Positions 1-11,000 of a stretch of DNA of 64,000 nt are shown in pieces; the stretch's first letter is position 1; every line of letters starts with the position of its first letter. The stretch comes from DDH964 sp963806685 (GTDB lineage: Bacteria; Desulfobacterota; Desulfuromonadia; Desulfuromonadales; DDH964). The notes beneath the pieces were generated by a model that worked only from the letters and a program-made list of their open reading frames with translations, did not search any database and was not told the origin of the DNA. The translations under genes were made by a program, and so were the position numbers. The stretch is taken from NCBI GenBank assembly GCA_963806685.1, contig CAWDZB010000023.1:1-64000 (forward strand), in the 5' to 3' direction.

Positions 1-282
1 GTCAAACACCTTCTCGACCTGGCGCGATCCGCCTGCAAGGGACGCAGTGAACCGGTTCAGGTTGCCTGTCAGGTTTTCAACCGGATTACCCAGGATGGAC
101 GCAACATGCAGGAGTATTCGGCGCTGCTCGATCAGGCGATCAGTTCCATGATCGACCTGAAGGAAGACAAGGATCTGGACAGCCTCTTCACCGGTAGTCG
201 CACCACGGCCCTGGTCGACACCATTGCCGGACTCGACGATTTCGAGCTGATTAACTTTCTGGTGGTGCAAGAGGTTTCCTGA
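1..282 (+). CDS. C-terminal fragment of a probable helicase of the defence locus (partial)
   Basis: The frame is open from the first base and ends in TGA at 280-282, giving 93 residues that finish in LDDFELINFLVVQEVS. The stop overlaps the ATG of the next gene (TGATG), so the two are translationally coupled. The fragment has no catalytic motif. I infer a SNF2/DEAD-type helicase because this kind of C-terminus, followed by a DUF4391 protein and a type III R-M pair, is an arrangement I recall from defence islands. The upstream motor domain lies outside the window, so the assignment cannot be confirmed here. Confidence 0.5.
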   Translation, partial: VKHLLDLARSACKGRSEPVQVACQVFNRITQDGRNMQEYSALLDQAISSMIDLKEDKDLDSLFTGSRTTALVDTIAGLDDFELINFLVVQEVS

Positions 283-944
283 TGGCGGAGTTGATTGAGT
301 TCCCCGCCAAGGCGGCCTTCGGCCGGGTGCTGCCGAAAGAAAAAATCTACGGTTACGCCAAGCCCACCAAAGCGGTTCGGGATAAGTTCGTCGCTCAAGT
401 CGGCAAGATCGTCTGGAAATACAAACTTTCCCCTGAGACGGTCAATCTGGCAGCGCGAAAAGGTGTGCCGGAGATCGAGGTTTTTGACTTGCACCTGAAA
501 ACTGGCGAATTGGATGAGGCCGTTCTGAATTGTATTGACAAGGCGATCCCGTTTCCGCTTTTTTTTCGGTTGATGTATGAAGGGCGACAGAAGACGTTAG
601 CTGCTTATAAGCGTCCCAGTGACGCGGACTCCAGCAAGTGGGTGGTGGATGGTTACTTCGCCTCCGACTGGGTTCCGGAATCTGGTGAACGTGTCCCGAT
701 GCCGGTGGCTCTGGATCTGGGCAAACTCGATGAGCAGCTCCTTCGTCAGCTTATGCCGTTGGCTCCACGTAAAGGCGAGTCGTTAAAGGAACAGGTGGAA
801 CGTTTAAACCTGGTATGTAGCAAGCAACGGGAATTGGAAAAGTTGCAATCGAAGATAGGCAAGGAAAAGCAGTTCAACCGCCGGGTGGAATTAAATCGAA
901 CACTGAATATGCTGAAGCAGGAAATAGGGGGGCTGAGCCAATGA
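282..944 (+). CDS. DUF4391 domain-containing protein
   Basis: This 220-residue intact protein starts at an ATG overlapping the preceding stop, and its own TGA overlaps the ATG of the next gene (ATGA at 941-944). The N-terminal two thirds (about residues 1-150) match the DUF4391 pattern: an early EFPAKAAFGRVLPKEKIY segment followed by a predicted alpha/beta core. Residues 165-220 are charged and helical, probably a coiled coil. DUF4391 has no established activity, but it recurs beside SNF2-like helicases and type III mod/res genes, as here. A role as accessory subunit of the defence locus is inference. Confidence 0.75.
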   Translation: MAELIEFPAKAAFGRVLPKEKIYGYAKPTKAVRDKFVAQVGKIVWKYKLSPETVNLAARKGVPEIEVFDLHLKTGELDEAVLNCIDKAIPFPLFFRLMYEGRQKTLAAYKRPSDADSSKWVVDGYFASDWVPESGERVPMPVALDLGKLDEQLLRQLMPLAPRKGESLKEQVERLNLVCSKQRELEKLQSKIGKEKQFNRRVELNRTLNMLKQEIGGLSQ

Positions 945-2794
945 GGCTTGTCGAGGTCAAACTCAAGAATTTTCGTAGTTATAAGGCTGAAACATCGATC
1001 CGCGTGGATGACTTGACGATTATCGTCGGTCGTAATGATGCCGGGAAATCTACGGTGCTTGAGGCGCTGGATGTATTTTTCAATAATTCCGCCATTGAAA
1101 ATGAAGACGCATCCGTTGGTGGTGACCCGAAGGATGTGCGTATTACATGCGTTTTTGATGAGTTGCCTGCTTCGATTGTTCTAGACGAACAGCATCCGAC
1201 GACCTTGGAGGATGAGTATCTGCTGCGCGATGACGGCAGGCTTGAGATCGTCCGGGTATTCAACTGTAGTGCTGCGAAGGGAAAGCAGACGGGGATTTTT
1301 GCGAAAGCCCATCATCCAACCAGAGAAGGTTTTTCGGATCTCCATACGTTAAAAATTGCAGACCTGAAAAAAAAGGCCGGGGCGCTTGGAGTCGATCTGA
1401 CGGGGGTTACGCAAACAATCAAAACCCAGATTCGTAGAGCTATATGGAATCATGTTCCAGACGAGTTGGCTGTCGCAGAAACCGAAGTAGATCTTTCAGC
1501 CGAATCTGGTAAAGCCGCTGGGATCAGATTCAACAGCACCTGCCGGTATATGCGCTGTTCAAATCGGATCGGGCTAGCAGGGACCAGGACGAAGAAGCCC
1601 AAGACCCCATGAAGGCAGCTATCAAGGAGGCGGTTAAGAGCCACGAGGCCCAGTTGAATGCTTTGGTGGACCAAGTAAAGGTGGAGCTAGATCGTGTTGC
1701 TAAAAAAACGGTCGAGAAGATCCAGGAAATGAACCCGGGTGTGGCAGATACCTTGGACCCACAAGTGAAAAACAAAAACTGGGATTCGCTGTTTTCGGTG
1801 ACCCTCACCGGCGATGAAGGCATTTCGATCAACAAGCGGGGTAGTGGTACGCGACGTCTCGTCCTTCTGAATTTCTTCCGGGCAAAAGCAGAAGATGCCG
1901 CAAATGCCAAAAATACTGGTGTGATCTATGCCATTGAAGAGCCAGAGACCAGCCAGCACCCAAATCATCAGTTAATGCTTCTGGACGCGTTTCAAGAGCT
2001 TTGTGACTCGGGCGCCGCCCATCCTTCTTACCACCCACACGCCGACACTGGCCAGAAAAGCACGGCGGGAGTGTTTGAGGTTTGTATCAAGTGGAGAGCA
2101 TGCTCCGGCGGTGCAGTATGGTGAGGAAGATGTAACCCTTCAGGCGATTAAAGATACGTTGGGCATCTTACCGGATCATGACATCAGGATCTTTGTCGGA
2201 GTTGAGGGGAAATGGGATATCGAGTTTCTTAGACGGATCTCCAAGGTTCTCAATCAACACAATCCAGAGCTTCCGGATTTAGAAGCTGAAGAAAGCAGGG
2301 GCAGACTGGTGTTCATTCCTCTTGGCGGAAGCAGTATGGAGTTGTGGACGCATCGCTTGGTTGGCCTGGACAGGCCGGAGTTTTATATAACAGATCGGGA
2401 CAATGAACCGCCAGATCAGCCAAAATATCAAGCGTTTTTAAATGAGTGGAACAACCGTCCAAACTGTTCAGGCATTTGTACGAACAAGCGGGAGCTTGAA
2501 AACTATCTACATCCAAATGTCATCAAGGCTATTGTTCCAACGTTCCCCGACAATTTCGCAGATTTTGACGATGTCCCTCACTTGTTTGCGAGAGAGCTTC
2601 ATTCTGCTGCTCCTGATGCATCGCCATGGGAAGGACTTGATGATGAAAAGCGCAAAAAGAAAGTTTCACGTGCTAAGCGCAGGCTCAACCAAGAATGTGC
2701 CGACGCTATGACAATTGAGATGCTTCAAGTTACTGATCCTAACAACGAAATTGAGACATGGCTTCGCACAATTGGCGGCCATCTGAACGGTTAA
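941..2794 (+). pseudogene. OLD-like AAA ATPase with Toprim domain, frameshifted
   Basis: Three overlapping frames together encode one protein of about 615 residues. The first has a RecF/SMC-type N-terminus (LVEVKLKNFRSY) and Walker A GRNDAGKST. The second has the signature/Walker B region (YAIEEPETSQHPN). The third has the D-loop/H-loop (LLTTHTPTLARKA) and a Toprim-like domain with FVGVEGKWDIEFL and an acidic YITDRD. This is the OLD-family layout: ABC-type ATPase fused to a Toprim nuclease. Frame changes lie near 1515 and 2010. No in-frame nonsense substitution was seen. OLD-like proteins act in phage defence, alone or with partners. As sequenced the gene cannot give a full product. The start overlaps the DUF4391 stop. 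Confidence 0.8.
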
Positions 2795-2806
2795 GGATGA
2801 TATTCC

Positions 2807-4902
2807 ATGGACAAGTTAAAAATGCACTCCCCGAATCTGACTCAGGAGAACATTGCCCGTATTTGCGGATATTCCCGGGCTGCGTTACCGAGGCACGCGA
2901 TGACAGCGGCAAGCTGAAGCTGGCGGTCGATTTTGATCAACTGCGGCAAGAGCTTTCGGAGTCAGTCGTTGAGGGGCCGCAGGAGCGTTATCAGCTGAAT
3001 TGGCCCGGTAAGCGGGAAGCTTTGTTGGCCGCTAACGCACCGATTACGAAAACATTGCGGCCTTATCGGGAAGAAAGTGTTGATTTCGATACGACGAACA
3101 ACCTGTTCATTGAAGGTGACAACCTGGAAGTATTGAAATTGCTTCAGGAGACTTATCTAGGAAAAGTAAAGCTTATCTATATCGATCCACCCTATAACAC
3201 GGGTAAAGATTTCATCTATAAAGATAGATTTGTTGCTTCAAAAGAAGATTTTGAAAAGGCCACTGGGGAGCGTACGAAAGAGGGTGGTCGGCTGGTCAGA
3301 ATCCCGAAAGCCGTGGACGTTTCCATTCGGACTGGCTCTCAATGATGTATCCACGACTTACAGTTGCTAAACGTCTTCTGAGCGACGAAGGGGTAATTCT
3401 TATCAGTATCGACGATGCTGAACAAGCATCGCTAAGGAAGATCTGTGACCAAATTTTCGGTGAGCAAAATTTCATTGCTCAACTTGTATGGGAGAAGGGT
3501 CGCAAGAACGATGCGAAATTTTTTTCCGCCGGTCATGAGTACATGTTTGTTTATGCCCGAAATATTACCTTTCTAAGGGAAAGGGGAGAGGTTTGGCGCG
3601 AAGAGAAGCCCGGAGCAAGGAAATTTGGGATGAATTCCTGAGGCTCAAAGGTATTCATGGGGATAACTACCAAGCTATCGAAAGAGATCTCAGCCAGTGG
3701 TACTCAGATTTGCCCAAGGGCCACCCGGCGAAGAAGTGGGCACGGTACAAGCGCGTTGATAAAAATGGCCCATGGCGTGATCGAGATATTTCATGGCCTG
3801 GTGGGGACGGCCCCAGATACGATGTAATTCATCCTATAACAAAAAAGCCTTGCGCTGTCCTGAAGCTGGCTGGAGGTATGCTACCCCCGAGGAAATGCAG
3901 CGCCAGATTAAACTGGGTCTCGTTGAATTTAGGGAGGATCACACGGAACCCCCTTTTCGGAAAGCGCATATTCGCCCGATTGCGGAAGAGGTGCATGATG
4001 GCTTAGAGGGTGCCGATGATGATGTTGAAGAAGATAGCGCAGAGGTGGAATTGGCTACGCAGGTTCGCGGCACATACTTTTATAAACAATCCCAAGTCGC
4101 TGTGAAATATTTGCGTAACTTGATGGGGGCAAAAGTATTCAGCAACCCCAAGGACCATGAAGAACTGGCGCGTCTTATCGAATATGTAACGCCATGCGAG
4201 CGTAACGCGATAGTTATGGATTTTTTCGCAGGCTCTGCAAGTTCTGCCGAGGCAGTTTTTGGGGCCAATGCTACCTATGGAACGAATCATACGTTCATTA
4301 TGGTGCAACTGCCGGAGTCGCTCGAAGATGCTCTGGCCTCTACCACAGGAACTGCAAAGAAAACGGTCCAAGCTGCTATTAAGATGCTTAAGAAGGCAAT
4401 CGTCCGCTGGTACTATCTGAAGTTTCAAAGGAACGTGTCAGGCTTGCTGGAAAAGAGGCAGTCAAGGAAGGGGGACACGACAACTGGGGGAAGGATGTTG
4501 GCTTTCGAGTCTTAAAGGTCGACTCATCGAATATGGCCGATGTCTATTATAGCCCGGATAACATCGACCAAGAATCATCTTCAACTTTTCGCGACAACAT
4601 CAAAGATAGACCGCACCCCAGAAGACCTCCTTTTTCAGGTGTTGCTCGATTGGGGCGTAGATCTGTCGCTGCCCATCCGTAAAGAATCCATCCAGGGCAA
4701 GACAGTTTTCTTTGTCGATGAAAACGCCCTTGTCGCCTGCTTTGACAAAGACGTGAACGAAGAATTGGTCAAAGAACTGGCGAAGTTTGAGCCGCTACGT
4801 GTGGTCTTCCGCGACAACGGTTTTGTATCCGATGCGGTCAAAATCAACGTCGAGCAGATTTTCCGGCAGATGTCGCCCGGCACCGAAGTCAAATCGATAT
4901 AA
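2807..4902 (+). pseudogene. mod: Type III restriction-modification DNA methyltransferase (Mod), multiply frameshifted
   Basis: The ATG at 2807 opens MDKLKMHSPNLTQENIA, a typical Mod start. The gene then runs through at least six frame changes (near 2865, 3300, 3617, 3860, 4400 and 4605) to TAA at 4900-4902. Spliced across them it gives about 690 residues with DPPY motif IV (IDPPYNTGKDF), the following target-recognition region, motif I (VMDFFAGSAS) and the conserved C-terminus. That motif order (DPPY before FxG) marks a beta-class N6-adenine methyltransferase. Mod gives type III systems their site specificity and partners with Res, which begins 11 bases downstream behind AAGGAGGG. No simple-sequence repeat lies at the breaks, so phase variation is not supported. 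Confidence 0.85.
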
Positions 4903-4913
4903 GGAGGGTTGGC

Positions 4914-7900
4914 ATGAAGCTGAAGTTCAAAGTCCAGCCCTATCAGACCAATGCCGTCGAGGCGGTCGTGGATTGCTTTGCCGGGCAGGTGAATACAGCA
5001 GGGATCAAGTATCGCATCGACCCTGGGATGTGAAGGACAAGGCAGGCAAGGTTCAGGAAAGCTTACTGGAAATAGAGGGTTTCAAGAACGCCGATATCCA
5101 ACTCACGGTCTTCAATTGCTCGACAATATCCGAGACTGTGCAGCGACGGCAAAATCTGCCCATGTCCGACGCGCTGGTGAAAAGCGCCGGTTGCGATATC
5201 AATCTCGATATTGAGATGGAGACTGGCACCGGCAAGACCTATTGCTACATCAAAACCATCTTCGAGATGAACAAGCAATATGGCTGGTCCAAGTTTATCG
5301 TCGTGGTGCCGAGTATTGCTATCCGTGAGGGGGTCTACAAGTCTCTGGAGATCACCGCCGACCACTTCACCGAAAGCTACGGCAAGAAGGCCCGGTTCTT
5401 TATCTACAATTCCAAGCAGCTTCATCACCTGGAAAGCTTTTCGTCCGACGCGGGCATCAACGTCATGGTCATCAACATCCAGGCGTTCAATGCCACGGAA
5501 AGGACAATCGGCGCATTTATGAGGAACTGGATGATTTCCAGTCCGTGGGCCGATTGATGTGATCGCAGCCAATCGGCCTATCCTGATTCTGGATGAACCT
5601 CAGAAAATGGATGGTGCCGCAACGATGGAGGCGCTCCCCAAATTTAACCGCTGATGATCCTGCGTTATTCGGCGACCCACAAGGACGACGCACAACAAAA
5701 TCCATCGCCTCGATGCGCTGGACGCCTACAACCAGAAACTGGTCAAAAAGATTGCGGTGCGTGGCATCACGGTCAAGGGCCTGGCCGGGACCAACGCCTA
5801 TCTCTATCTGGAGTCGATCGAAATCTCGAAAAAGGCTCCCGTCGCCCGGATCGAGATGGAGGTCAAGCTCAAGTCAGGGGAGATCAGAAGAAAGATCGTC
5901 CGGCTGGAGAAGGGTACCGACCTCTTTCCCAGAGTCGACGGCTTGACCAGTACCGCGGTTTCGTTATCTCGCAAATCGACGCCAATCAGAGATACGGTCG
6001 AGTTCACCAACGGCCATGTGCTGAGCGCTGGTGATGCCACGGGCGATGTCACCGAAGGGACGATCCGCCGGATTCAGATCCGTGAGACGATCAAGTCGCA
6101 CCTGGAAAAGGAGCGAAAGCTTTTCCAGCAGGGGATCAAGGTCCTGTCGCTGTTCTTCATCGACGAGGTGGCCAAGTATCGCGACTACGATCAGGCCGAT
6201 GACAAGGGGGAGTATGCCCGTATCTTCGAAGAAGAATACGAGCAGCTCAAACAGGAATACCTGGGTGAGCTGGCATTCGACAACGAGGCCTATCACAAGT
6301 ACCTGGAGGGCATCTCGCCTGAGCGGACCCATAACGGCTACTTCGCCATCGACAAGAAGACCAAGCGGCTGACCGACCCGACATTCAAGACCCGGGGTGA
6401 AGATGCCGGGCTGTCGGACGATGTCGATGCCTACGACCTGATCCTGAAGGACAAGGAACGTTTGCTGGGCTTTGAGGAGCCGACCCGCTTTATCTTCTCC
6501 CACTCCGCCCTTCGGGAAGGGTGGGATAACCCGAACGTCTTCGTCATGTGCATGCTCAAGCACAGCGACAACACCATCTCGCGCCGCCAGGAAGTTGGTC
6601 GAGGCCTGCGCCTGTGCGTCAATCAGCATGGCGACCGGATGGATCACCCGGCCATCGTGCATGACATCAACGTGCTGACCGTGGTGGCGAGCGAGAGCTA
6701 CAAGGATTTTGTCGCCGGTTTGCAGCAGGAGATCAGCGATTCGTTGTCTGCGCGGCCGCGAAAGGCCGACGAAGCCTACTTCACGGGCAAGGTGATTACG
6801 ACAGAAGCCGGTCCGGTCGAAGTCACGCCGGCGATGGCAAAGCAGATTTATCGCTACCTGGTGAAGAACGATTACACCGACGACGCGGACCAGGTCACCG
6901 AGAAATACCACGCGGCAAAGGCCAAGGGCGAACTGGCCGAGCTGCCGGAAGAGTTGGCCCCTATGCCGAGCAGATATTCCAGCTGATCGACAGCGTCTTC
7001 AGCGATGCGCAACTGCCCAAGCTTGAAGATGATCGCAGGCCGAAGACCAACCCCCTGAACGACAACTTCAAGAAGAAGGAGTTCCAGGAACTGTGGAGCC
7101 GTATCAATCGCAAGGCCGTTTACCGGGTCGAATTTGATTCGAGCGAATTGGTCCGCAAGTGCATTGCAGTGCTGGACAAGGACCTTCACATCACGCCGCT
7201 GCAATACACCATCCAGGCCGGCGATCCAGAGGGCACAGTCTGACCGATGAGCAGCTCAAAGCATGGCGAAGGCTTTCATGTCAACGAGACCTCGACGGAA
7301 GCGCACAAAGCCTCAGTCCATTCGATGGTCAAGTACGACCTGCTTGGCAAGCTGGCGGAAAATACCCAACTGACCCGGAAGACCATCGCGGAGATTCTCA
7401 GCGGCATCACGGCGACAGCCTTCAGCCAGTTCAAGGCCAATCCGGAGCATTTCATCTCGGAAGCGTCCCGCCTCATCAAAGAGCAAAAGGCAACCGTCAT
7501 CATCGAGCGTCTCAGCTACGACGAGACCACCGAGACCTACGACACCGACATCTTCACCGCTGCCCAGACCAAGCAGGACTTCACTCGGGCGAGTGCGAAG
7601 CTCAACAACCACATTTACGACTACGCCATCATTGATTCAAAGGTAGAGCGAGACTTCGTCGACAGAGCTGGATACCAGCAACGAAGTCGTCGTCTACGCC
7701 AAGCTCCCACGGGGCTTCCTGATCCCGACGCCGGTCGGTGACTACAACCCCGACTGGGCAATCTCCTTCAAGGAAGGCACAGTCAGGCACGTCTACTTCG
7801 TCGCCGAAACCAAGGGCAGCATGTCGACGATGCAGCTCCGCGCCCTGGAAGAGAAGAAGATCGAATGCGCCCGGAAGTTTTTCGAGAAATCTGAATACCC

Positions 7901-7986
7901 GGCTGGCGCCTGAACACGTGAAATACGATGTGGTGACTGATTATGGGAAGTTGATGGATGTGGTGGGGGTGAGGGCTGCATCTTAG
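4914..7986 (+). pseudogene. res: Type III restriction endonuclease (Res), multiply frameshifted
   Basis: The ATG at 4914 sits six bases after a strong AAGGAGGG site. The N-terminus KLKFKVQPYQTNAVEAVVD is Res-like. After a frame change near 5010 come Walker A (METGTGKTY), the DEAD-box equivalent (LILDEPQKMDG), motif III (RYSATHK), motif VI (RRQEVGRGLRL) and a C-terminal PD-(D/E)xK nuclease (YNPDWAI followed by VAETKG). Further breaks occur near 5520, 5650, 5690, 5930, 5990, 6965, 7240, 7665 and 7880. Res translocates or switches on DNA using ATP and cleaves with Mod. The motifs are intact, but this sequence cannot encode one continuous protein. Confidence 0.85.
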
Positions 7987-8430
7987 GCTGAAATTAGATG
8001 GGGAGAGATATGTGGAACAGGTGCAGGGTCGGGCCTCCAAGTTGCCAAGATGAGCCCCGGGCAAAGGTGAAAACGACAGGGAGCAGGATCGCATATCGAT
8101 AGCTCCCGCCTTCACCCGCTACACCGGCACCGCCAACTCCGGTCCCGGCTACCCTGCCGCCATTCATGACCGGGCCAAAAATCATTTTGCTTAACCAAAT
8201 ATCTGTTCTGAAACCAACTCGCCTGTTAGCGGATGACGCCCCCAGCTTTTTGGTCACAAAAAGTACCCAAACAGGGAGGTCCCCGATGAAGCAGTACACT
8301 CGACAAGATCATTGTAATTCGCAGCATTTCTGCTTAAATATCCGCACGCCCGACGAAGCCGACCAGCACTTGGAACCATTCCGCTGCAGTCCGAAACACT
8401 CACCAACTCACCGAAAGTCGACAGGTCGCC
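7987..8430. other. Intergenic spacer without a recognisable gene
   Basis: These 444 bases separate res from the cyclic-nucleotide-binding gene. I see no convincing coding frame on either strand. The left half is more AT-rich than its surroundings. A short hairpin lies at 8246-8263 (separate entry). It may hold the right-hand boundary of the imported R-M locus, but no repeat or tRNA supports an exact edge. Confidence 0.4.
8246..8263. repeat. Short palindrome of the CTTTTTG/CAAAAAG type
   Basis: CTTTTTG, the loop GTCA, then CAAAAAG form a perfect 7-bp stem. It resembles the longer hairpin at 41550-41580 in having a T-rich arm ending in TTTG, a short loop and an A-rich arm. Both lie in gene-free DNA. 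It may belong to a dispersed palindromic family that gives spurious translations ending in FGYFL or FGSFLW. The relation between the two copies is inference. Confidence 0.4.
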
Positions 8431-8907
8431 ATGCCCATCGCCAACTTTGATCCGGTTAAAGGCTGTTTCCTCTTCGAGGGGATGACCGACGCCCAGATTT
8501 CTACGCTGGCCCGTTTTTTTTCTGAAAAACGGCTGGATGAAGGGATGACGGTATTCATCGAGAACATGCCCGGTGAATCCCTTTACCTGATCCAGAAGGG
8601 GGTTGTCAGGATATCCAGGATGATGGCTGAGGGGGATGAAAAAACCCTGGTCATCCTTGGCCCGGAAGACGTCTTCGGCGAAATGACAATCCTGGACGGC
8701 GGGCCACGCTCGGCCACCGCCAGGGTCATCGAAAAAACCAGCCTGCTCTGCCTGCGCAAGCCCGATTTCGATAATCTTTGCGAGCAGGATCCCGGCCTGG
8801 GATTGCGGCTGATGCGCAATATCGTTTGCCTTTTCAGCCAGAGAATCAGGGGCAACAGTGAAGATTATCGAACCATGCTGCTCTGGACTTTTGGGGAAAA
8901 GTCCTGA
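8431..8907 (+). CDS. Cyclic nucleotide-binding domain protein
   Basis: This 158-residue cytoplasmic protein consists almost entirely of one CRP/FNR-type cNMP-binding beta-roll (about residues 12-130). The phosphate-binding cassette region reads FGEMTILDGGPRSATARV, with the canonical FGE, G and R-S/T-A residues. There is no C-terminal helix-turn-helix, so it is not a DNA-binding Crp-like regulator. It probably senses a nucleotide and acts through a partner protein. No partner is evident in the adjacent genes, and the Shine-Dalgarno site is weak. Confidence 0.8.
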   Translation: MPIANFDPVKGCFLFEGMTDAQISTLARFFSEKRLDEGMTVFIENMPGESLYLIQKGVVRISRMMAEGDEKTLVILGPEDVFGEMTILDGGPRSATARVIEKTSLLCLRKPDFDNLCEQDPGLGLRLMRNIVCLFSQRIRGNSEDYRTMLLWTFGEKS

Positions 8908-9202
8908 GAACCTGCAGGGAAGGGCAAGGTCGCAGCACGGGCCGCCCGATCCCCGGATGACCATCGCTCAACCCAACCCGAAGGGATGCTAGAATCCGCC
9001 TTGGCGGTACGAACAGGTCCCTTATTATTCCAACCCCCTTCGCCCATTGCTCATCCTGGAACCTCCTCTTTTTCTGTTCGGCTGTTCCGGTTTTCGCCTT
9101 GCCGAATTGATCTGCTCTACTTCGGATGGAGTTGCGGCAGGGGACGATCTCGCTGACTTCGGCCTCCGGCATCCCGATCCTGTTTCGTCTACCCCTTTTC
9201 AA

Positions 9203-9231
9203 TTGAAAAAGTGGAGGCCATTGGCTATAGT
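9203..9231 (+). promoter_or_regulatory. Sigma-70-type promoter upstream of the Na/Pi cotransporter gene
   Basis: TTGAAA (9203-9208) and TATAGT (9226-9231) are separated by 17 bases, close to the sigma-70 consensus. The site lies 78 bases before the GTG start at 9309. It is the only clear signal in the roughly 400-base gap 8908-9308, which otherwise holds no gene I can support. Confidence 0.65.
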
Positions 9232-9308
9232 ACGCCCGACTTTCCCCCCAAATTCTCTGATCCCCTCCGCTGGTTCGCCATGCGGAATCCGTCCGCGGAG
9301 TATGTCCG

Positions 9309-11000
9309 GTGTTTGAGACACTTTTGAATCAGAAACTGATTTTCGGTTTTATCGGCGGCCTTGGCTTGTTCCTTTTCGGCATGAAAATCATGTCCGAAGG
9401 GTTGCAGAAAGTCGCCGGGGACCGGATGCGGAAAATCCTCGCGGCCCTGACCAACAACCGACTCATCGGCACCCTGGTCGGTCTCGCGGTCACGGCCATC
9501 ATCCAGTCCTCCAGCGCCACCACGGTCATGGTGGTCGGTTTCGTAAACGCCGGCCTGATGTCGCTGGTGCAATCGATCGGCGTGGTCCTCGGTGCCAACA
9601 TCGGCACTACCGTGACCGCGCAGTTGATCGCCTTTAAAATCACCAAGTTCGCCCTGCCGGCGATCGGGATAGGGGCCGGCCTGAAACTTTTTTCGAGTAG
9701 CCGGCGCTGGATTTACACCGGGGAAATCCTGCTCGGCTTCGGAATTCTCTTCTTCGGCCTGCAGATCATGGAGCAGGCCTTCGAACCACTGAAGCAGAGC
9801 CAGGAATTCCGTGACATGTTCGTCATGGTCGGCAACCACCACCTCCTTGGGGTGTTGATCGGCGCCGTCCTGACCATGATCGTGCAGAGCAGCAGCGCGA
9901 CTATCGGCATCACCATCGCCCTGGCCAGCACTGGTCTGATCTCCTTCGAGGCCAGTGTCGCCTTGATCCTCGGTGAGAACATCGGCACCACGATTACCGC
10001 CAACCTGGCCGCTATCGGCACCAACCTGGCGGCGCGCCGCACCGCCTTCGCCCACTTCCTGTTCAATATCATCGGAGTTGCCTATATTCTGGCGCTCTTT
10101 CCCCATTTCATCCATTTCATCAACGCCGTTACCCCAGGGGATGCGGATTTCGCTATCCAGACCCAGCAACAGGCCGCCAGCCTCGGCGTCGCCATCGGCG
10201 ACAAGCCCTTCATCGCCCGGCACATTGCCAATGCCCACACCCTGTTCAACGTGGTCAATACCCTGATCTTTCTGCCCCTGGTCGGGTTGCTCGCCAAGCT
10301 GACCACCCTGCTGATCCGGGGCCGGGAAGAGGAGATGGAATTTCACCTGAAATTCATCGACAACCGGGTGCTCAACACTCCGCCGATCGCCCTCGGCCAG
10401 GCCCGGTCGGAGACCCGGCGAATGGCCCAGGCGGCGCTGGAGATGGTCGACGAGACGATTGCCTTCTTGGAAGATTTCGACGAAAAGCGCATTCCGTCCC
10501 TGGAAAAGAAGGAGGAACTCGTCGATCTGCTGCAGAAGGAGATTACCGATTTTCTGGTCGCCTTGTCGCAGAAATCAATTACCCCCGAAACCAGCAAGGA
10601 TATCGCCTCGATGATGCACATGGTCAACGACCTCGAACGGGTCGGCGATCACTGCGAGAATCTCTGGAGGCTCGGGCAGCGCAAGCGGGATCAGAAGATC
10701 GGCTTTTCGGAGATCGCCGTCGCTGAAATTCTCGACATGGCTAAAAACACCCGGGACTTTCTGGCCTTTGTGGCTTCCGCCATGGAGCGGGGAGATCGCA
10801 CCATCTTCGACAAGGCGCTGCACATGGAGTCGGTGGTCAATGATAACGAAGAGACCCTGCGCAACAACCACATCGCCCGGCTTAACACCGGTGAATGCGC
10901 GGTGCTCCCCGGACTGGTCTACATCGACATGCTGCATAACTTCGAGAAAATCGGCGATCATACGCTGAACGTCGCCAAAGCGGTGGTCGGGAACAAATAA
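9309..11000 (+). CDS. Na/Pi cotransporter family protein with PhoU-like domain
   Basis: This 563-residue membrane protein starts at GTG 9309. Two homologous membrane halves (about residues 5-150 and 170-310) each contain the QSSSAT signature (near residues 65 and 198) that defines the NptA/PNaS family of sodium-dependent phosphate carriers. The C-terminal 200 residues are soluble and helical and resemble PhoU (EMVDETIAFLEDF, NDLERVGDHCENL, NFEKIGDHTLN). It probably couples sodium and phosphate movement across the inner membrane, with the PhoU-like part controlling flux. A Ppx/GppA gene follows immediately, which fits a phosphate/polyphosphate theme. Confidence 0.88.
   Translation: MFETLLNQKLIFGFIGGLGLFLFGMKIMSEGLQKVAGDRMRKILAALTNNRLIGTLVGLAVTAIIQSSSATTVMVVGFVNAGLMSLVQSIGVVLGANIGTTVTAQLIAFKITKFALPAIGIGAGLKLFSSSRRWIYTGEILLGFGILFFGLQIMEQAFEPLKQSQEFRDMFVMVGNHHLLGVLIGAVLTMIVQSSSATIGITIALASTGLISFEASVALILGENIGTTITANLAAIGTNLAARRTAFAHFLFNIIGVAYILALFPHFIHFINAVTPGDADFAIQTQQQAASLGVAIGDKPFIARHIANAHTLFNVVNTLIFLPLVGLLAKLTTLLIRGREEEMEFHLKFIDNRVLNTPPIALGQARSETRRMAQAALEMVDETIAFLEDFDEKRIPSLEKKEELVDLLQKEITDFLVALSQKSITPETSKDIASMMHMVNDLERVGDHCENLWRLGQRKRDQKIGFSEIAVAEILDMAKNTRDFLAFVASAMERGDRTIFDKALHMESVVNDNEETLRNNHIARLNTGECAVLPGLVYIDMLHNFEKIGDHTLNVAKAVVGNK

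Noticed and set aside
2807..7986. Phase-variable mod/res by repeat slippage
   Set aside because: The breaks are not at long homopolymers or tandem repeats, and there are far too many of them.
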